From contig JAFTFE010000171.1 in assembly GCA_017449765.1 (NCBI GenBank), forward strand, positions 1 through 60,344: a stretch of DNA of 60,344 nt, written 5' to 3'. The stretch comes from Lachnospiraceae bacterium (GTDB lineage: Bacteria > Bacillota > Clostridia > Lachnospirales > Lachnospiraceae). Below are positions 25,278-34,999 of this stretch, one piece after another. Positions within the stretch are counted from its first letter, which is position 1; the number at the start of each line of letters is the position of its first letter. The notes under the pieces are model-generated. The model was not told the origin of the DNA. It searched no databases and saw only the letters and a program-made list of their open reading frames with translations. Made by a program: the position numbers and the translations under genes.

Positions 25278-26225
25278 CTACTTCACATGCTCATGTGTAT
25301 AAATATGCTCATCACAATATTCATAGCTTCCGTTACATTTAGTACAAAATCTGAATACTAAATCATTACCGTCCTTCTCAGTCTTTCCACAGATGGCACA
25401 TTTATGTCTTGTGATACTCTCCGGCATCTGCCTGTCCGACGATTTCTTTCTGTTAAGATAATCAGCAAAATCAGTTACATTATTTTCATTATCTCTAACC
25501 TTAAAGCCTTGCTTTTTCTTTTTAGTCTTTGAATACTCAGTAAACGAATATCTTCCACGTCCTCGTAAGCTGTATCTTTTGAGAATATTATAAAATATAA
25601 AAAAGTTAGCTATCGTAACGACTATAAGTGCCCTATATACAACACTTGGATATGCAAAATAATCATATGCTAAAATTGCAAACTCAATGCCGGCCATATA
25701 CTTTGCTTTCATCGGAATAATGAGCATGAACATAATTGAACCTTCCATATACGCCATCGCAAACGCAAAAAACACTATGGTAGGAACAAGAATATTGACA
25801 TATAACCCTCCTGCAAAAACATCAATAACAGAAAACATATTACTGCTTAAATTTTTATTATAATAAATAAATGCAGATACCGCCAATACAGTAAGGAAAT
25901 TAAGGAGCATACTTCCAAGCATATACAGATTAAACATAAATGTTCCCATTCCACGTTCTGCGGCAGAGCCTAAGAAATATAAAACCACCAGTTCTATTAC
26001 TGTCCATGCATTAAATGAATGCGGTGGCGAAAAAATCCATGTAAACAACCGCCAATACTCATGTTGGTTAAATATAAGATACGGTGAAAAGTATAATTTA
26101 ATATACACATCCGGTACTGCAACCGGTAAAAAGTAATCAAATGCGAAAAGCAATGCCAGAATAAGCGGCAAATTTTGAATAGAATATTTTCCAAATTTTT
26201 TTTCAAGCTTGTACAAGAATTTCAT
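25278..26225 (-). CDS. Rhomboid/derlin-like membrane protein with C-terminal zinc finger, probably not a protease
   Basis: 315 residues. About six membrane helices span residues 18-215. Rhomboid/derlin-like features are EYWRLFTWIFSPP and LGSAAERGMGTFMFNLYMLG, the loop-1 type signature. The catalytic GxSG serine is absent: the equivalent region reads FAGGLY, so I expect a pseudo-enzyme of the derlin or TMEM115 kind. After a basic linker, a zinc-finger-like domain holds CAICGKTEKDG, FCTKCNG, YCDEH and a final H-rich end (YTHEHVK). Such a fusion suggests a membrane quality-control or scaffolding role, an inference only. Confidence 0.75.
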   Translation of the reverse strand: MKFLYKLEKKFGKYSIQNLPLILALLFAFDYFLPVAVPDVYIKLYFSPYLIFNQHEYWRLFTWIFSPPHSFNAWTVIELVVLYFLGSAAERGMGTFMFNLYMLGSMLLNFLTVLAVSAFIYYNKNLSSNMFSVIDVFAGGLYVNILVPTIVFFAFAMAYMEGSIMFMLIIPMKAKYMAGIEFAILAYDYFAYPSVVYRALIVVTIANFFIFYNILKRYSLRGRGRYSFTEYSKTKKKKQGFKVRDNENNVTDFADYLNRKKSSDRQMPESITRHKCAICGKTEKDGNDLVFRFCTKCNGSYEYCDEHIYTHEHVK

Positions 26226-26374
26226 GTTATTCAGTCCTTATTTTAGTTTATTATATGTATAATTATAATTATTCACGTATATGCATCGTCCACCTCAAAA
26301 GCTACACTTTTTCGGTGTCCGTTACATATACGCTCATTGTACCACAATTAAGCAAGCTACGCAAACATTTATGT

Positions 26375-26722
26375 TTAATTATCATTATTACCTGTCGGAG
26401 GTATTCTTATTATAGTTCCAAGAGGAATCGGCATATCATAAAGTTCCTTATTATAATTCATAAGACTTCCAATATCAGAATTAATCTCTTCAAGAATACT
26501 TCCAAAGGTTTCACCTGTTCTTGCAGTATAATACCTTCTCTCCTCTTCCTCATAAATCTCAGTAGGCACACATATCTCATCACCCGGCTGTAAATTGTAT
26601 ACATTAACAAACGGATTCTCTTTCATAACATCTATAAGCCGTACTCCATACATCTTAGATATCTTATATAACGTATCTCCCGCCACAACTTTATGGATGA
26701 CTCCCTTACATTCTTTTTCCAT
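26375..26722 (-). CDS. LysM-domain protein
   Basis: 115 residues from ATG 26720-26722, with AAGGGG six bases upstream; the longer frame from 26872 has no ribosome site. It has an N-terminal LysM (HKVVAGDTLYKISKMYGVRL, then NPFVNVYNLQPGDEICVP) and a second, weaker LysM-like repeat (YTARTGETFGSILEEI, then LGTIIRIPP). There is no signal peptide, so the protein may be a cytoplasmic or forespore LysM protein, as with SafA-type spore factors; that part is inference. Confidence 0.85.
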   Translation of the reverse strand: MEKECKGVIHKVVAGDTLYKISKMYGVRLIDVMKENPFVNVYNLQPGDEICVPTEIYEEEERRYYTARTGETFGSILEEINSDIGSLMNYNKELYDMPIPLGTIIRIPPTGNNDN

Positions 26723-26878
26723 ATTTTTCCCCTTTTTGATTATTCTATGCCGATTAACAAAAATTGTAGCTAAAAATTCACATTTTTTCAGTTGTATTTT
26801 ATATTTTATTCTATTATAATATTTTATGCTGTCGAAATAAGTTAAAGGATAGGAGGCAAGGCTTTTAGCCACAGTTAT

Positions 26879-29800
26879 ATGTACAGATTAGGTATAGATA
26901 TAGGTTCAACCACAGTAAAGGTTGCCATAATAGACGAACAACACAATATACTTTTTTCAGAATACAAAAGGCATTTTGCTAATATAAAAGAGACATTAAA
27001 GGAGCTTCTTGATAATGCTTCGGAGAAGCTTGGTAATATAGAAGCCGCTCCAACCATAACCGGATCCGGCGGACTTGCACTTGCCAAGGTTATCGGAGTT
27101 CCTTTTGAACAGGAAGTAATCTGCGTAACAGACGCACTAAAGGATTATGCACCTCATACTGATGTTGCTATAGAGTTAGGCGGCGAGGATGCCAAAATCA
27201 TTTATTTTACAAACGGTGTTGAGCAGCGTATGAATGGTGTATGTGCCGGAGGTACAGGTTCATTTATCGATCAGATGGCATCACTTTTACAGACAGATGC
27301 AACCGGACTTAATACATACGCAAAGGATTATGATACCATATACCCTATTGCCGCACGCTGCGGTGTATTTGCCAAGACTGATATTCAGCCTCTTATTAAT
27401 GAAGGTGCAACCAAGTCAAACCTTGCCGCATCCATATTCCAGGCTGTTGTCAATCAAACCATAAGCGGTCTTGCCTGCGGTAAGCCAATCAAAGGAAATG
27501 TTGCCTTCTTGGGAGGACCTCTCCATTTCTTAGACCAGCTTAAAGCTGCATTTATAAGAACCCTCAATCTTGGAGATGACAATGTGATTGCTCCGGAGCA
27601 CTCACATTTATTTGCAGCTGTCGGCGCAGCACTTCAGGCAAAGGAAGATACAATATTCAAGTTAAAGGATCTTAGTTCAAAATTAAATGACGATTTGAAA
27701 TTTTCCGTAGATGTAGACAGACTCCCTCCGCTTTTTGCTTCGGAGGAGGAATATGCCTCATTTATTAAAAAGCAGTCAAAATATCACGTCAAGAGAGGCA
27801 AACTCTCTGAATATAAGGGCAAATGTTTCTTAGGCATAGATGCAGGCTCAACCACAACAAAGGTAGCACTTGTAGGTGAGGACGGCTCACTGCTCTATGA
27901 CTTTTACAGTAGCAACAACGGAAGTCCGCTAAAGACAACTATACGTGCCATGAAAGATATATTCAGTAAGCTTCCTGAAGGAGTTGAAATAGCTTCAGGC
28001 TGCTCAACAGGATATGGCGAAGCGCTCATCAAATCTGCTCTTATGCTTGATTACGGAGAAGTTGAAACCATAGCACACTATACTGCCGCTGCATTCTTTG
28101 ATTCAGATGTAGACTGTATATTAGACATCGGCGGTCAGGATATGAAATGTATTAAAATTAAAAATGAAGTTGTAGATAACGTTATGCTCAATGAGGCATG
28201 TTCCTCGGGCTGCGGTTCATTTATAGAGACCTTCGCAAAATCTCTGAATTATGACATCAAAGACTTTGCTAAGATTGCACTCTTCGCTGAGCACCCTATA
28301 GATCTCGGATCAAGATGTACGGTATTTATGAATTCAAAGGTAAAGCAGGCGCAAAAAGAAGGTGCATCCGTGGCAGATATATCAGCCGGTCTTGCTTATT
28401 CTGTTATAAAGAATGCCTTACTTAAAGTTATAAAGCTTACAGATCCTAAGTCACTCGGCAAAAATATCGTTGTACAAGGAGGAACCTTCTATAATGATGC
28501 CGTCTTAAGAAGCTTTGAACTTATATCCGGCAGAGAAGCCATAAGACCGGATATAGCAGGTATTATGGGAGCTTTCGGTGCTGCACTTATAGCAAGAGAC
28601 AGATATGAGGACGGAGTCGAAACTACTATGCTGTCCCGTGAAGATATCGAGAATCTCACATATGAAACCAGTATGTCAAGATGTAAGGGATGTACAAACA
28701 ATTGTCTCCTTACCATCAATAAATTCTCAGGCGGAAGACGTTTTATATCCGGTAACAGATGTGAAAAAGGTATCGGATTAAAGAAAAACGCCAATAACGT
28801 ACCTAATTTATTTGAATATAAATTCAACAGACTATTCAACTATGAGCCGCTCGCTGAGGCAGAAGCTCCACGTGGAACAATAGGTATACCGAGAGTACTT
28901 AATATGTATGAAAACTATCCATTTTGGTTTACCTTCCTTACAAAGCTCGGTTACAGAGTTGTACTCTCGCCTAAGTCATCACGTGACATATATACACTCG
29001 GTATAGAATCAATACCAAGTGAGTCCGAGTGCTATCCTGCCAAGATTGCACACGGTCATGTAATGTGGTTATTAAAGCACGGAATCAAGAATATATTTTA
29101 TCCTTGCATCCCTTATGAAAGGGATGAAACACCTGACGCAAACAACCACTACAACTGTCCTATAGTCACATCTTATTCTGAGAATATTAAAAACAATATG
29201 GAGGAATTAAGTGCACCCGATACAGTTTACATAAGACCATTCCTCTCTCTGGATAACAGACAGGCACTAAAAGAAAGATTATTACGCGAATTCAAAAAGT
29301 ACACAAACGTCACAATACAGGAGATATCTGATGCTGTTGATGCTGCATATGATGAGGCTGACGCAGTTAAGCACGATATTGAAGAAAAAGGTAACGAAAC
29401 AATTAAGTATCTTGAGGAGAACAACAAGCTTGGAATAGTATTGGCAGGTCGTCCATATCATATTGATCCTGAGATCAATCATGGTCTTCCGGAGCTTATT
29501 AACAGTTTCGATATAGCAGTTCTTACGGAAGATTCCGTAGCACATCTCGGAGAGGTAGAAAGACCGCTTATCGTTTCAGACCAATGGATGTATCATTCAA
29601 GACTTTACAAAGCAGCAAACTATGTAAAAACCAGTCAAAATCTCGAGTTGATACAGCTTAACTCTTTTGGCTGCGGACTTGATGCGGTAACAACCGATTG
29701 TGTAAATGACATACTTACTAATTCAGGTAAAATATATACTGTCCTTAAGATAGACGAGGTAAGCAACTTAGGTGCTGCACGAATCAGAATACGTTCTTTG

Positions 29801-31096
29801 ATAAGCGCTGTAAATGTAAGACGCAAACGTCATATAACACCATGTCCGGTATCAAGTGCCATAAACCGAGTAGAATTTACTCAGGACATGAAGGATTACA
29901 CTATACTTGTACCGCAGATGTCACCTATACATTTCTCATTGGTTGGTCCGGCTTTTGCACAAATGGGACTTAATATTGTAATGCTTCCTGATGCAACTAA
30001 AGATGTGGTTGATACAGGACTTAAATATGTAAATAATGACGCCTGCTATCCTTCACTTATTGTAGTCGGACAGCTTATGTATGCCATCAATTCAGGCAAG
30101 TATGATGTAAATAAATTAGCTGTAATCATGACACAGACAGGCGGCGGATGCCGTGCAACCAATTATGTCGGTTTCATAAGACGTGCCCTTGCAAAAGCGG
30201 GCTACGGACAGATACCTGTTATCTCACTTAGTGTACAGGGTATTGAGGAAAACTCAGGCTTTAAATATAATCTGAAAACAATTAAATGCGCCCTTCAGGC
30301 TGTAATATACGGTGACTTATTCATGAGAGTATTATATCGAACAAGACCTTATGAAAAAGTACCGGGTTCTGCTGATAAATTACATAGAAAATGGGAAAAA
30401 ATATGTATAAAGAGTATACAGAACAATGGTCGTGGATACAGAAAAATCATAAACGGTATTATCAATGACTTTGATAATCTCCCAATTAATGAAGATGTAG
30501 TTAAGCCCCGTGTTGGTATAGTCGGAGAAATCTTAGTTAAATTCCTCCCATCAGCCAACAATCATCTTGTCGAATTACTTGAGGCTGAAGGCGCCGAAGC
30601 AGTTATGCCTGACCTTTTAGATTTCTTTATGTACTGCTTCTACAATAATAATTATAAATATGAATATTTGGGTAAAGCAAAGAGTACCGCAAGAAAGAGT
30701 AATCTTGGTATATGGGCATTGGAACAGCTCAGAAAACCTATGTCAGATGCCCTTGCTAAGAGCAAGAGGTTTACCCCACCTGTACATATCTCTCATCTTG
30801 CAGATTATGCTAAGCCTATCGTATCAATCGGTAATCAGACCGGTGAAGGCTGGTTCTTAACAGGTGAGATGGTTGAGCTTATCAAAAGCGGCGCAAGCAA
30901 TATAGTATGTTGTCAGCCATTTGCATGTCTGCCTAATCATATCGTAGGTAAAGGTGTAATAAAATCTTTGAGAAAAGCTTATCCTGATGCCAATATCGTA
31001 GCAATCGACTACGATCCGGGAGCATCGGAAGTCAATCAGGTTAATCGTATAAAGCTTATGCTTGCAACTGCAAGAAAGAATCTTAATGCAAGCTAA
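26879..31096 (+). CDS. 2-hydroxyacyl-CoA dehydratase activase-type fusion (two BadF/BcrA ATPase domains plus DUF2229 and dehydratase-like region)
   Basis: 1405 residues. ATPase domain 1 starts [18 protein letters not shown] and has the signature [12 protein letters not shown]; ATPase domain 2 (from about residue 315) has [17 protein letters not shown] and [14 protein letters not shown] cysteine cluster ([12 protein letters not shown], then NRCEKG) follows near 605, then DUF2229 (about 660-870) and a dehydratase-like C-terminal region. These activases hold a [4Fe-4S] cluster at the dimer interface and drive electrons with ATP. The role of the giant fusion is not known; it is widespread in Clostridia. 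The gene is alone on the plus strand, and its AGGAGG lies 22 bases before the ATG. Confidence 0.92.
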   Translation: MYRLGIDIGSTTVKVAIIDEQHNILFSEYKRHFANIKETLKELLDNASEKLGNIEAAPTITGSGGLALAKVIGVPFEQEVICVTDALKDYAPHTDVAIELGGEDAKIIYFTNGVEQRMNGVCAGGTGSFIDQMASLLQTDATGLNTYAKDYDTIYPIAARCGVFAKTDIQPLINEGATKSNLAASIFQAVVNQTISGLACGKPIKGNVAFLGGPLHFLDQLKAAFIRTLNLGDDNVIAPEHSHLFAAVGAALQAKEDTIFKLKDLSSKLNDDLKFSVDVDRLPPLFASEEEYASFIKKQSKYHVKRGKLSEYKGKCFLGIDAGSTTTKVALVGEDGSLLYDFYSSNNGSPLKTTIRAMKDIFSKLPEGVEIASGCSTGYGEALIKSALMLDYGEVETIAHYTAAAFFDSDVDCILDIGGQDMKCIKIKNEVVDNVMLNEACSSGCGSFIETFAKSLNYDIKDFAKIALFAEHPIDLGSRCTVFMNSKVKQAQKEGASVADISAGLAYSVIKNALLKVIKLTDPKSLGKNIVVQGGTFYNDAVLRSFELISGREAIRPDIAGIMGAFGAALIARDRYEDGVETTMLSREDIENLTYETSMSRCKGCTNNCLLTINKFSGGRRFISGNRCEKGIGLKKNANNVPNLFEYKFNRLFNYEPLAEAEAPRGTIGIPRVLNMYENYPFWFTFLTKLGYRVVLSPKSSRDIYTLGIESIPSESECYPAKIAHGHVMWLLKHGIKNIFYPCIPYERDETPDANNHYNCPIVTSYSENIKNNMEELSAPDTVYIRPFLSLDNRQALKERLLREFKKYTNVTIQEISDAVDAAYDEADAVKHDIEEKGNETIKYLEENNKLGIVLAGRPYHIDPEINHGLPELINSFDIAVLTEDSVAHLGEVERPLIVSDQWMYHSRLYKAANYVKTSQNLELIQLNSFGCGLDAVTTDCVNDILTNSGKIYTVLKIDEVSNLGAARIRIRSLISAVNVRRKRHITPCPVSSAINRVEFTQDMKDYTILVPQMSPIHFSLVGPAFAQMGLNIVMLPDATKDVVDTGLKYVNNDACYPSLIVVGQLMYAINSGKYDVNKLAVIMTQTGGGCRATNYVGFIRRALAKAGYGQIPVISLSVQGIEENSGFKYNLKTIKCALQAVIYGDLFMRVLYRTRPYEKVPGSADKLHRKWEKICIKSIQNNGRGYRKIINGIINDFDNLPINEDVVKPRVGIVGEILVKFLPSANNHLVELLEAEGAEAVMPDLLDFFMYCFYNNNYKYEYLGKAKSTARKSNLGIWALEQLRKPMSDALAKSKRFTPPVHISHLADYAKPIVSIGNQTGEGWFLTGEMVELIKSGASNIVCCQPFACLPNHIVGKGVIKSLRKAYPDANIVAIDYDPGASEVNQVNRIKLMLATARKNLNAS

Positions 31097-31103
31097 AAGA
31101 TAT

Positions 31104-31210
31104 GTCCTTGGGGACGGGGGTTAATGACGAGCTGCCCTTGGGGACGGGGTTAGTGGCGAAAATGAAATAAAGCACATTTTCGCCACTAACCCCTGTCCCC
31201 AAGGGCAGCT
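31104..31210. repeat. REP-like long inverted repeat acting as bidirectional terminator
   Basis: Left arm 31130-31164 pairs with right arm 31175-31210 over 35 bases with a single one-base bulge, around a ten-base loop. Both arms carry the CCTTGGGGAC...GGTTAGTGGCG motif. A third, partial copy (TCCTTGGGGACGGGGG) lies at 31105-31120 in direct orientation. It ends with a T run after the right arm and sits between two convergent genes. The sequence type matches short GC-rich palindromes often linked to RAYT (REP-associated) transposases in Firmicutes; no transposase is in this window. Confidence 0.88.
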
Positions 31211-31213
31211 TTT

Positions 31214-32482
31214 TTATCTGTTCTTTCCAAGAGATACAATTATTGTATTTTCGACATATTCATTACCCTCAAGACGTTTTATTGTGACTTCAACTTTCTC
31301 GCCGGCTCTGTAATACTCAAGCATACCAACCAATGCATCAGCCGATGATACTGATTGTCCATCAAATTTGGTTATAATGTCATTCTTCTTTATACCGGCT
31401 TTCTCGGCTGCAGATCCATTCATAACCTCTGACACCATAACACCTACAGGCATATCATACATTTCTGCTATATCTTGTGTTATAGTTCCACAGGAAATAC
31501 CAAGACGTCCCTGTGCTTCCTCATCAACCTTCTCCCTCGTCTTCTTAGAAACAAGACTATCTATAATTTCTTTAACCTCACTGATAGGAATTGCATATCC
31601 CATACCCTCAACATCTGTTGAAGCATACTTTGAGGAATTAATACCTACGAGCTCACCACTCATATTTAAAAGCGCACCGCCACTATTACCCGGATTAATA
31701 GCTGCATCAGTCTGAATAAGTGGAAGTTCATTAGTGTCTGTAGTCCTCTCCTTAGCACTGACTATACCGGTTGTAACCGATTGTCCGTATCCTAATGCAT
31801 TTCCTATTGCTACAACCTGTTCGCCTACCTTTAATTCATCGGAGCTTCCTATATTGGCAACCTTTATTGCCGCTCTTGTATCTGAACTTAAATCATCAAG
31901 TGATACAACAACAATTGCTAAATCATAACTGCTGTCTACACTTTTAACCTTCGCATCATATGTTTCATCATTTATAAAAGTTACCGATACCGTATCGGCG
32001 GATGCTACTACATGATTGTTAGTTACAATAAGAAGTTCCTTATCATTTTCTCCATATATTATACCGGAACCTGAGCCTTCGGCTTCATACTGATATGAAC
32101 CAAATATTCCCTGGTCTATCTCCTGAATTGCCTTGACATTTATAGCCACTATGGATGGCATAACATTCTCGGCAATACCCGATACATCCATACCGCTTCC
32201 TGAATTGTTCACGATGCTTGATGTCTGAATCACTCCTGAGTTCTCAATATCTGTGTTCTCCTCTGTAATGTCAGATAATTCTCCTCCGTCTGATATAACA
32301 TCCCGGACGATATTTTCAATCTGATTGCCTGAACCATCATTATGAATCTTATCGTATGCTACAAAATTAAATACTCCTCCTGCTACACCTCCAAATACTG
32401 CGGCCGACAAAACAAGCGCAATTGTTTTCTTAAAGAAACGACCTGCTCCACCTTTTTTTGTTTTAATTTCATCATTATTCAT
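31214..32482 (-). CDS. htrA: HtrA/DegP-type membrane-anchored serine protease
   Basis: 422 residues. A membrane anchor spans about residues 20-42, with basic residues before it. The trypsin-like triad is His 157 (TNNHVV), Asp 187 (SSYDLAIV) and Ser 267 (NPGNSGGAL). One PDZ domain follows (about 325-415: LGISCGTI, AGIKKNDIITKFDG). The enzyme degrades misfolded exported proteins on the outer face of the membrane. A promoter with a perfect -35 lies upstream. It ends just inside the REP-like hairpin. Confidence 0.95.
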   Translation of the reverse strand: MNNDEIKTKKGGAGRFFKKTIALVLSAAVFGGVAGGVFNFVAYDKIHNDGSGNQIENIVRDVISDGGELSDITEENTDIENSGVIQTSSIVNNSGSGMDVSGIAENVMPSIVAINVKAIQEIDQGIFGSYQYEAEGSGSGIIYGENDKELLIVTNNHVVASADTVSVTFINDETYDAKVKSVDSSYDLAIVVVSLDDLSSDTRAAIKVANIGSSDELKVGEQVVAIGNALGYGQSVTTGIVSAKERTTDTNELPLIQTDAAINPGNSGGALLNMSGELVGINSSKYASTDVEGMGYAIPISEVKEIIDSLVSKKTREKVDEEAQGRLGISCGTITQDIAEMYDMPVGVMVSEVMNGSAAEKAGIKKNDIITKFDGQSVSSADALVGMLEYYRAGEKVEVTIKRLEGNEYVENTIIVSLGKNR

Positions 32483-32523
32483 CTTATCATCAACTTCCTT
32501 TCATCCTCCGGCATTTAAGAATT

Positions 32524-32552
32524 GTAATATTTAACAAATCTTAGTATGTCAA
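32524..32552 (-). promoter_or_regulatory. Promoter for htrA
   Basis: On the minus strand a perfect TTGACA (32547-32552), 17 bases, TATTAC (32524-32529), followed 42 bases later by the htrA start with an AAAGGAAG ribosome site. Confidence 0.65.
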
Positions 32553-32577
32553 ACCTAAATATGAATAATTTTATATT

Positions 32578-32613
32578 AGATAAGTGCCGTAAATATTATT
32601 CCGGCACTTATCT
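32578..32613 (-). terminator. Hairpin terminator between the CobW/DUF1980 gene and htrA
   Basis: AGATAAGTGCCG (32578-32589) and CGGCACTTATCT (32602-32613) form a perfect 12-bp stem with a 12-base loop. The minus-strand tail is AT-rich but not a run of T; the plus-strand tail has more T. I assign it to the end of the metal-GTPase operon. Confidence 0.6.
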
Positions 32614-32691
32614 TTATATTTGTATATATAATAATTCTTTATTTTGATGAAAATTTGTTAAAAATTTGATAAAATTGTGAACTTGAATATA

Positions 32692-33654
32692 TTAATTAAA
32701 ATATACCAGTTCTTCATCTGCAGGTGATGTCATTGCTACCTCGGAAACCTTTATTACAGGTCCCTCTCCTTGAAATTCAGGATAGTATTCTTTTCCAACC
32801 TCTCCTGTAACCATAACCCATTGCCTGTCATGAAGTCTTTTTGCGCCCTTATAATATGACTTAAAGCCGACAAATGCTATATCATCTGCACAACATGTCA
32901 TAGCAAATCTTCCCGGAACAAACTCATCAGAGTTATACTCCTTTGGCTTATGCACCATCGCCTTGAAATGTACCTTCTTACCAAGATATTTATCCGGATT
33001 ATCACAGGCATCTATATAGAATAATCCAAAATCTTCATCTTCAATATCAATAGACGGCTGATTTATATCATAAGGAAGAAATACCTCATCTTCACCGACC
33101 TCTGCAAGTCCGTCCTTATTCTCAAATATTACCTGAGCTCTCCTGTTAACCGCTCTTAAGCTCCGTCTGTATTCAGCCTTCCTGGTATTTTCATCACATC
33201 TGTTGAATATAATCATATCTGCTGTAGAAAGCTGTTCCATCATCATAGCTTTCATATTCTGAATATAAACATCAAAGGTCTGAGCATCTACAAAAGATAT
33301 GACCTGAACGACGGTCCAACCCTTAGGAACTCTGATGGAGAAAAGCTTATCCATCTTCCATGTTCCGTTGTACTCAATCATAACTCTGGTAGGATTATAT
33401 TTATCCTGTAAATCCAGCAGATGCTCTGTATTTACATCAGCATCATCCAAATATTCAACAAATATATTTCTTTTCTTTAAGTCATCCTCATCGTATTCCT
33501 CTATGCCTTCTTCGCATACAAGAAGTAATGTCGGTTCACCCTCAGTAAAATCTCTGTCAATCAGAGTTTCCTTTGCAAAGGTTGTCTTACCGCTCTCCAA
33601 AAATCCAAGAAACATATAAACAGGTATTTCCTCTATCTGTTGCTCCTGTCGCAT
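32692..33654 (-). CDS. CobW-like GTPase fused to a DUF1980-type domain
   Basis: 320 residues. N-terminal P-loop GFLESGKTTF and a G4-like NRCD (IIFNRCDEN) mark a COG0523/CobW-type GTPase, but the family's metal-binding CxCC is missing. From about residue 205 a second domain (FGLFYIDACDNPDKYLGKKV, then FVPGRFAMTCCADDIAFVGF) resembles the YcgQ/TIGR03943 C-terminal domain, which is linked to zinc-regulated loci. It lies 27 bases after the His-rich CobW gene, so both likely work together in metal handling. Confidence 0.78.
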   Translation of the reverse strand: MRQEQQIEEIPVYMFLGFLESGKTTFAKETLIDRDFTEGEPTLLLVCEEGIEEYDEDDLKKRNIFVEYLDDADVNTEHLLDLQDKYNPTRVMIEYNGTWKMDKLFSIRVPKGWTVVQVISFVDAQTFDVYIQNMKAMMMEQLSTADMIIFNRCDENTRKAEYRRSLRAVNRRAQVIFENKDGLAEVGEDEVFLPYDINQPSIDIEDEDFGLFYIDACDNPDKYLGKKVHFKAMVHKPKEYNSDEFVPGRFAMTCCADDIAFVGFKSYYKGAKRLHDRQWVMVTGEVGKEYYPEFQGEGPVIKVSEVAMTSPADEELVYFN

Positions 33655-33681
33655 AATAATCGTTCCTTTCTAAAATCATAT

Positions 33682-34887
33682 CTAAGCAAGCTTAAATAAT
33701 TTTTCAAGCAAGTCTTCTTTTAATTCACTTCCGATAACACAAAGCTTACCGGTATAATCAGGTTTACCATCTCTAATCTCATACTCTCCCGGAACTAAAT
33801 CAAAGTATATCCAATCTGTATCTGTACTTGCTACAATACCTTTAGCTCTTAAGATGATTCCATACTTCTCGGATTCATATGCAAGTTCTTCAAGAATATT
33901 TTTCATATCTTCTTTGTCAAACTTAACGGCAGTTTCCTTGCCCCAGCTTGTAAATATATCATCTGCATGATGATGTCCATCATGGTCATGGTGATGATGT
34001 CCGCAAGAACATTCCTCGCCATGCTCGTGATGATGGTGATGATGTTCATGTTCGTCATCGTCGTCATCGTCATCGTGATGATGGTGGTGATGTTCATGTT
34101 CGTCATCGTCATCGTCGTCATCGTGATGATGATGGTGGTGATGTTCATGTTCGTCATCGTCGTCATCGTCATCGTGATGATGATGGTGATGATGTTCATG
34201 TTCGTCATCATGGTCATGATGATGGTGATGATGTTCGTGTTCATCCTCCTCAGCCTTAGCTTTGGCAGCTTCTATTAATGCATCAAGTGTATTTGAATGC
34301 TCCATTGCATCAAGTATAACCTTACCATCTATATCATCCCAAGGAGTTGTAATAATAGCACAATCCTTGTTATGCTCTCTTAAGAGTGCAACTGTATCAT
34401 TGACCTTCTTGTCATCTACATTTCCGGTACGGCTTAAAACGATAGTTCCTGCACTCTCAACCTGATTATTGAAGAACTCACCGAAATTCTTCATATACAT
34501 CTTAGCCTTTGAAACATCTACTACTGTAGTCGCACTGTTGATTACTGCATCAACCTTTTCCTTTACATCCTCAACTGCCTTCATAACATCTGACAGCTTA
34601 CCTACGCCTGACGGTTCGATAATTACTCTGTCAGGAGAATATTCATCTATTACCTGCTTTAGGGCATCACCAAAATCTCCTACAAGTGAGCAGCAGATGC
34701 AGCCTGAATTCATCTCATTTATCTGTACTCCTGTCTCCTTTAAGAAGCCTCCGTCTATTCCTATCTCTCCGAATTCATTCTCAATAAGTACAAGCTTTTC
34801 ACCTGAGAACGCCTGCTCAATAAGTTTCTTAATAAGTGTTGTCTTACCTGCGCCTAAAAAACCCGATACAATATCTATTTTCGTCAT
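33682..34887 (-). CDS. CobW/COG0523 metal chaperone GTPase with a long His/Asp repeat
   Basis: 401 residues. Walker A GFLGAGKTT is at 9-17 and the metal-binding GCICC at 62-66, as in zinc chaperones of the ZNG/YciC group. The usual NKxD base-recognition motif is replaced by SRTG (152-155). From residue 214 to about 315 runs a His-rich region of units like DEHEHHHHHH plus D6-D7, ending with CSCGHHHHDHDGHHH. The CobW C-terminal domain follows. The His/Asp stretch would bind several Zn or Ni ions. A GGAGGAA ribosome site precedes the ATG. Confidence 0.9.
   Translation of the reverse strand: MTKIDIVSGFLGAGKTTLIKKLIEQAFSGEKLVLIENEFGEIGIDGGFLKETGVQINEMNSGCICCSLVGDFGDALKQVIDEYSPDRVIIEPSGVGKLSDVMKAVEDVKEKVDAVINSATTVVDVSKAKMYMKNFGEFFNNQVESAGTIVLSRTGNVDDKKVNDTVALLREHNKDCAIITTPWDDIDGKVILDAMEHSNTLDALIEAAKAKAEEDEHEHHHHHHDHDDEHEHHHHHHHDDDDDDDEHEHHHHHHHDDDDDDDEHEHHHHHHDDDDDDDEHEHHHHHHEHGEECSCGHHHHDHDGHHHADDIFTSWGKETAVKFDKEDMKNILEELAYESEKYGIILRAKGIVASTDTDWIYFDLVPGEYEIRDGKPDYTGKLCVIGSELKEDLLEKLFKLA
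33960..34248 (-). repeat. Tandem repeat encoding the His/Asp-rich metal-binding region
   Basis: Roughly 51-bp units built of CAT/CAC and GAT/GAC codons, with about four full copies, encode alternating six-to-seven His and six-to-seven Asp. The units are almost the same at DNA level, so copy number is likely variable among strains, and assembly here may be unreliable. Confidence 0.85.
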
Positions 34888-34999
34888 TTCTATTCCTCCT
34901 TGTATAATGACATATTATATTTAACATCTTTGATTAATCCGAACCTTTGTTATAAAACGGTTTTAAATCAGATGTCTTTATTACATAATCATTTAACTC

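Noticed and set aside
33903-34278. Met/Thr/Ile-rich or Met/Val-rich proteins in other frames of the His/Asp repeat
   Set aside because: They are frame shadows of the repeat in the metal GTPase gene, which has proper motifs on both sides.
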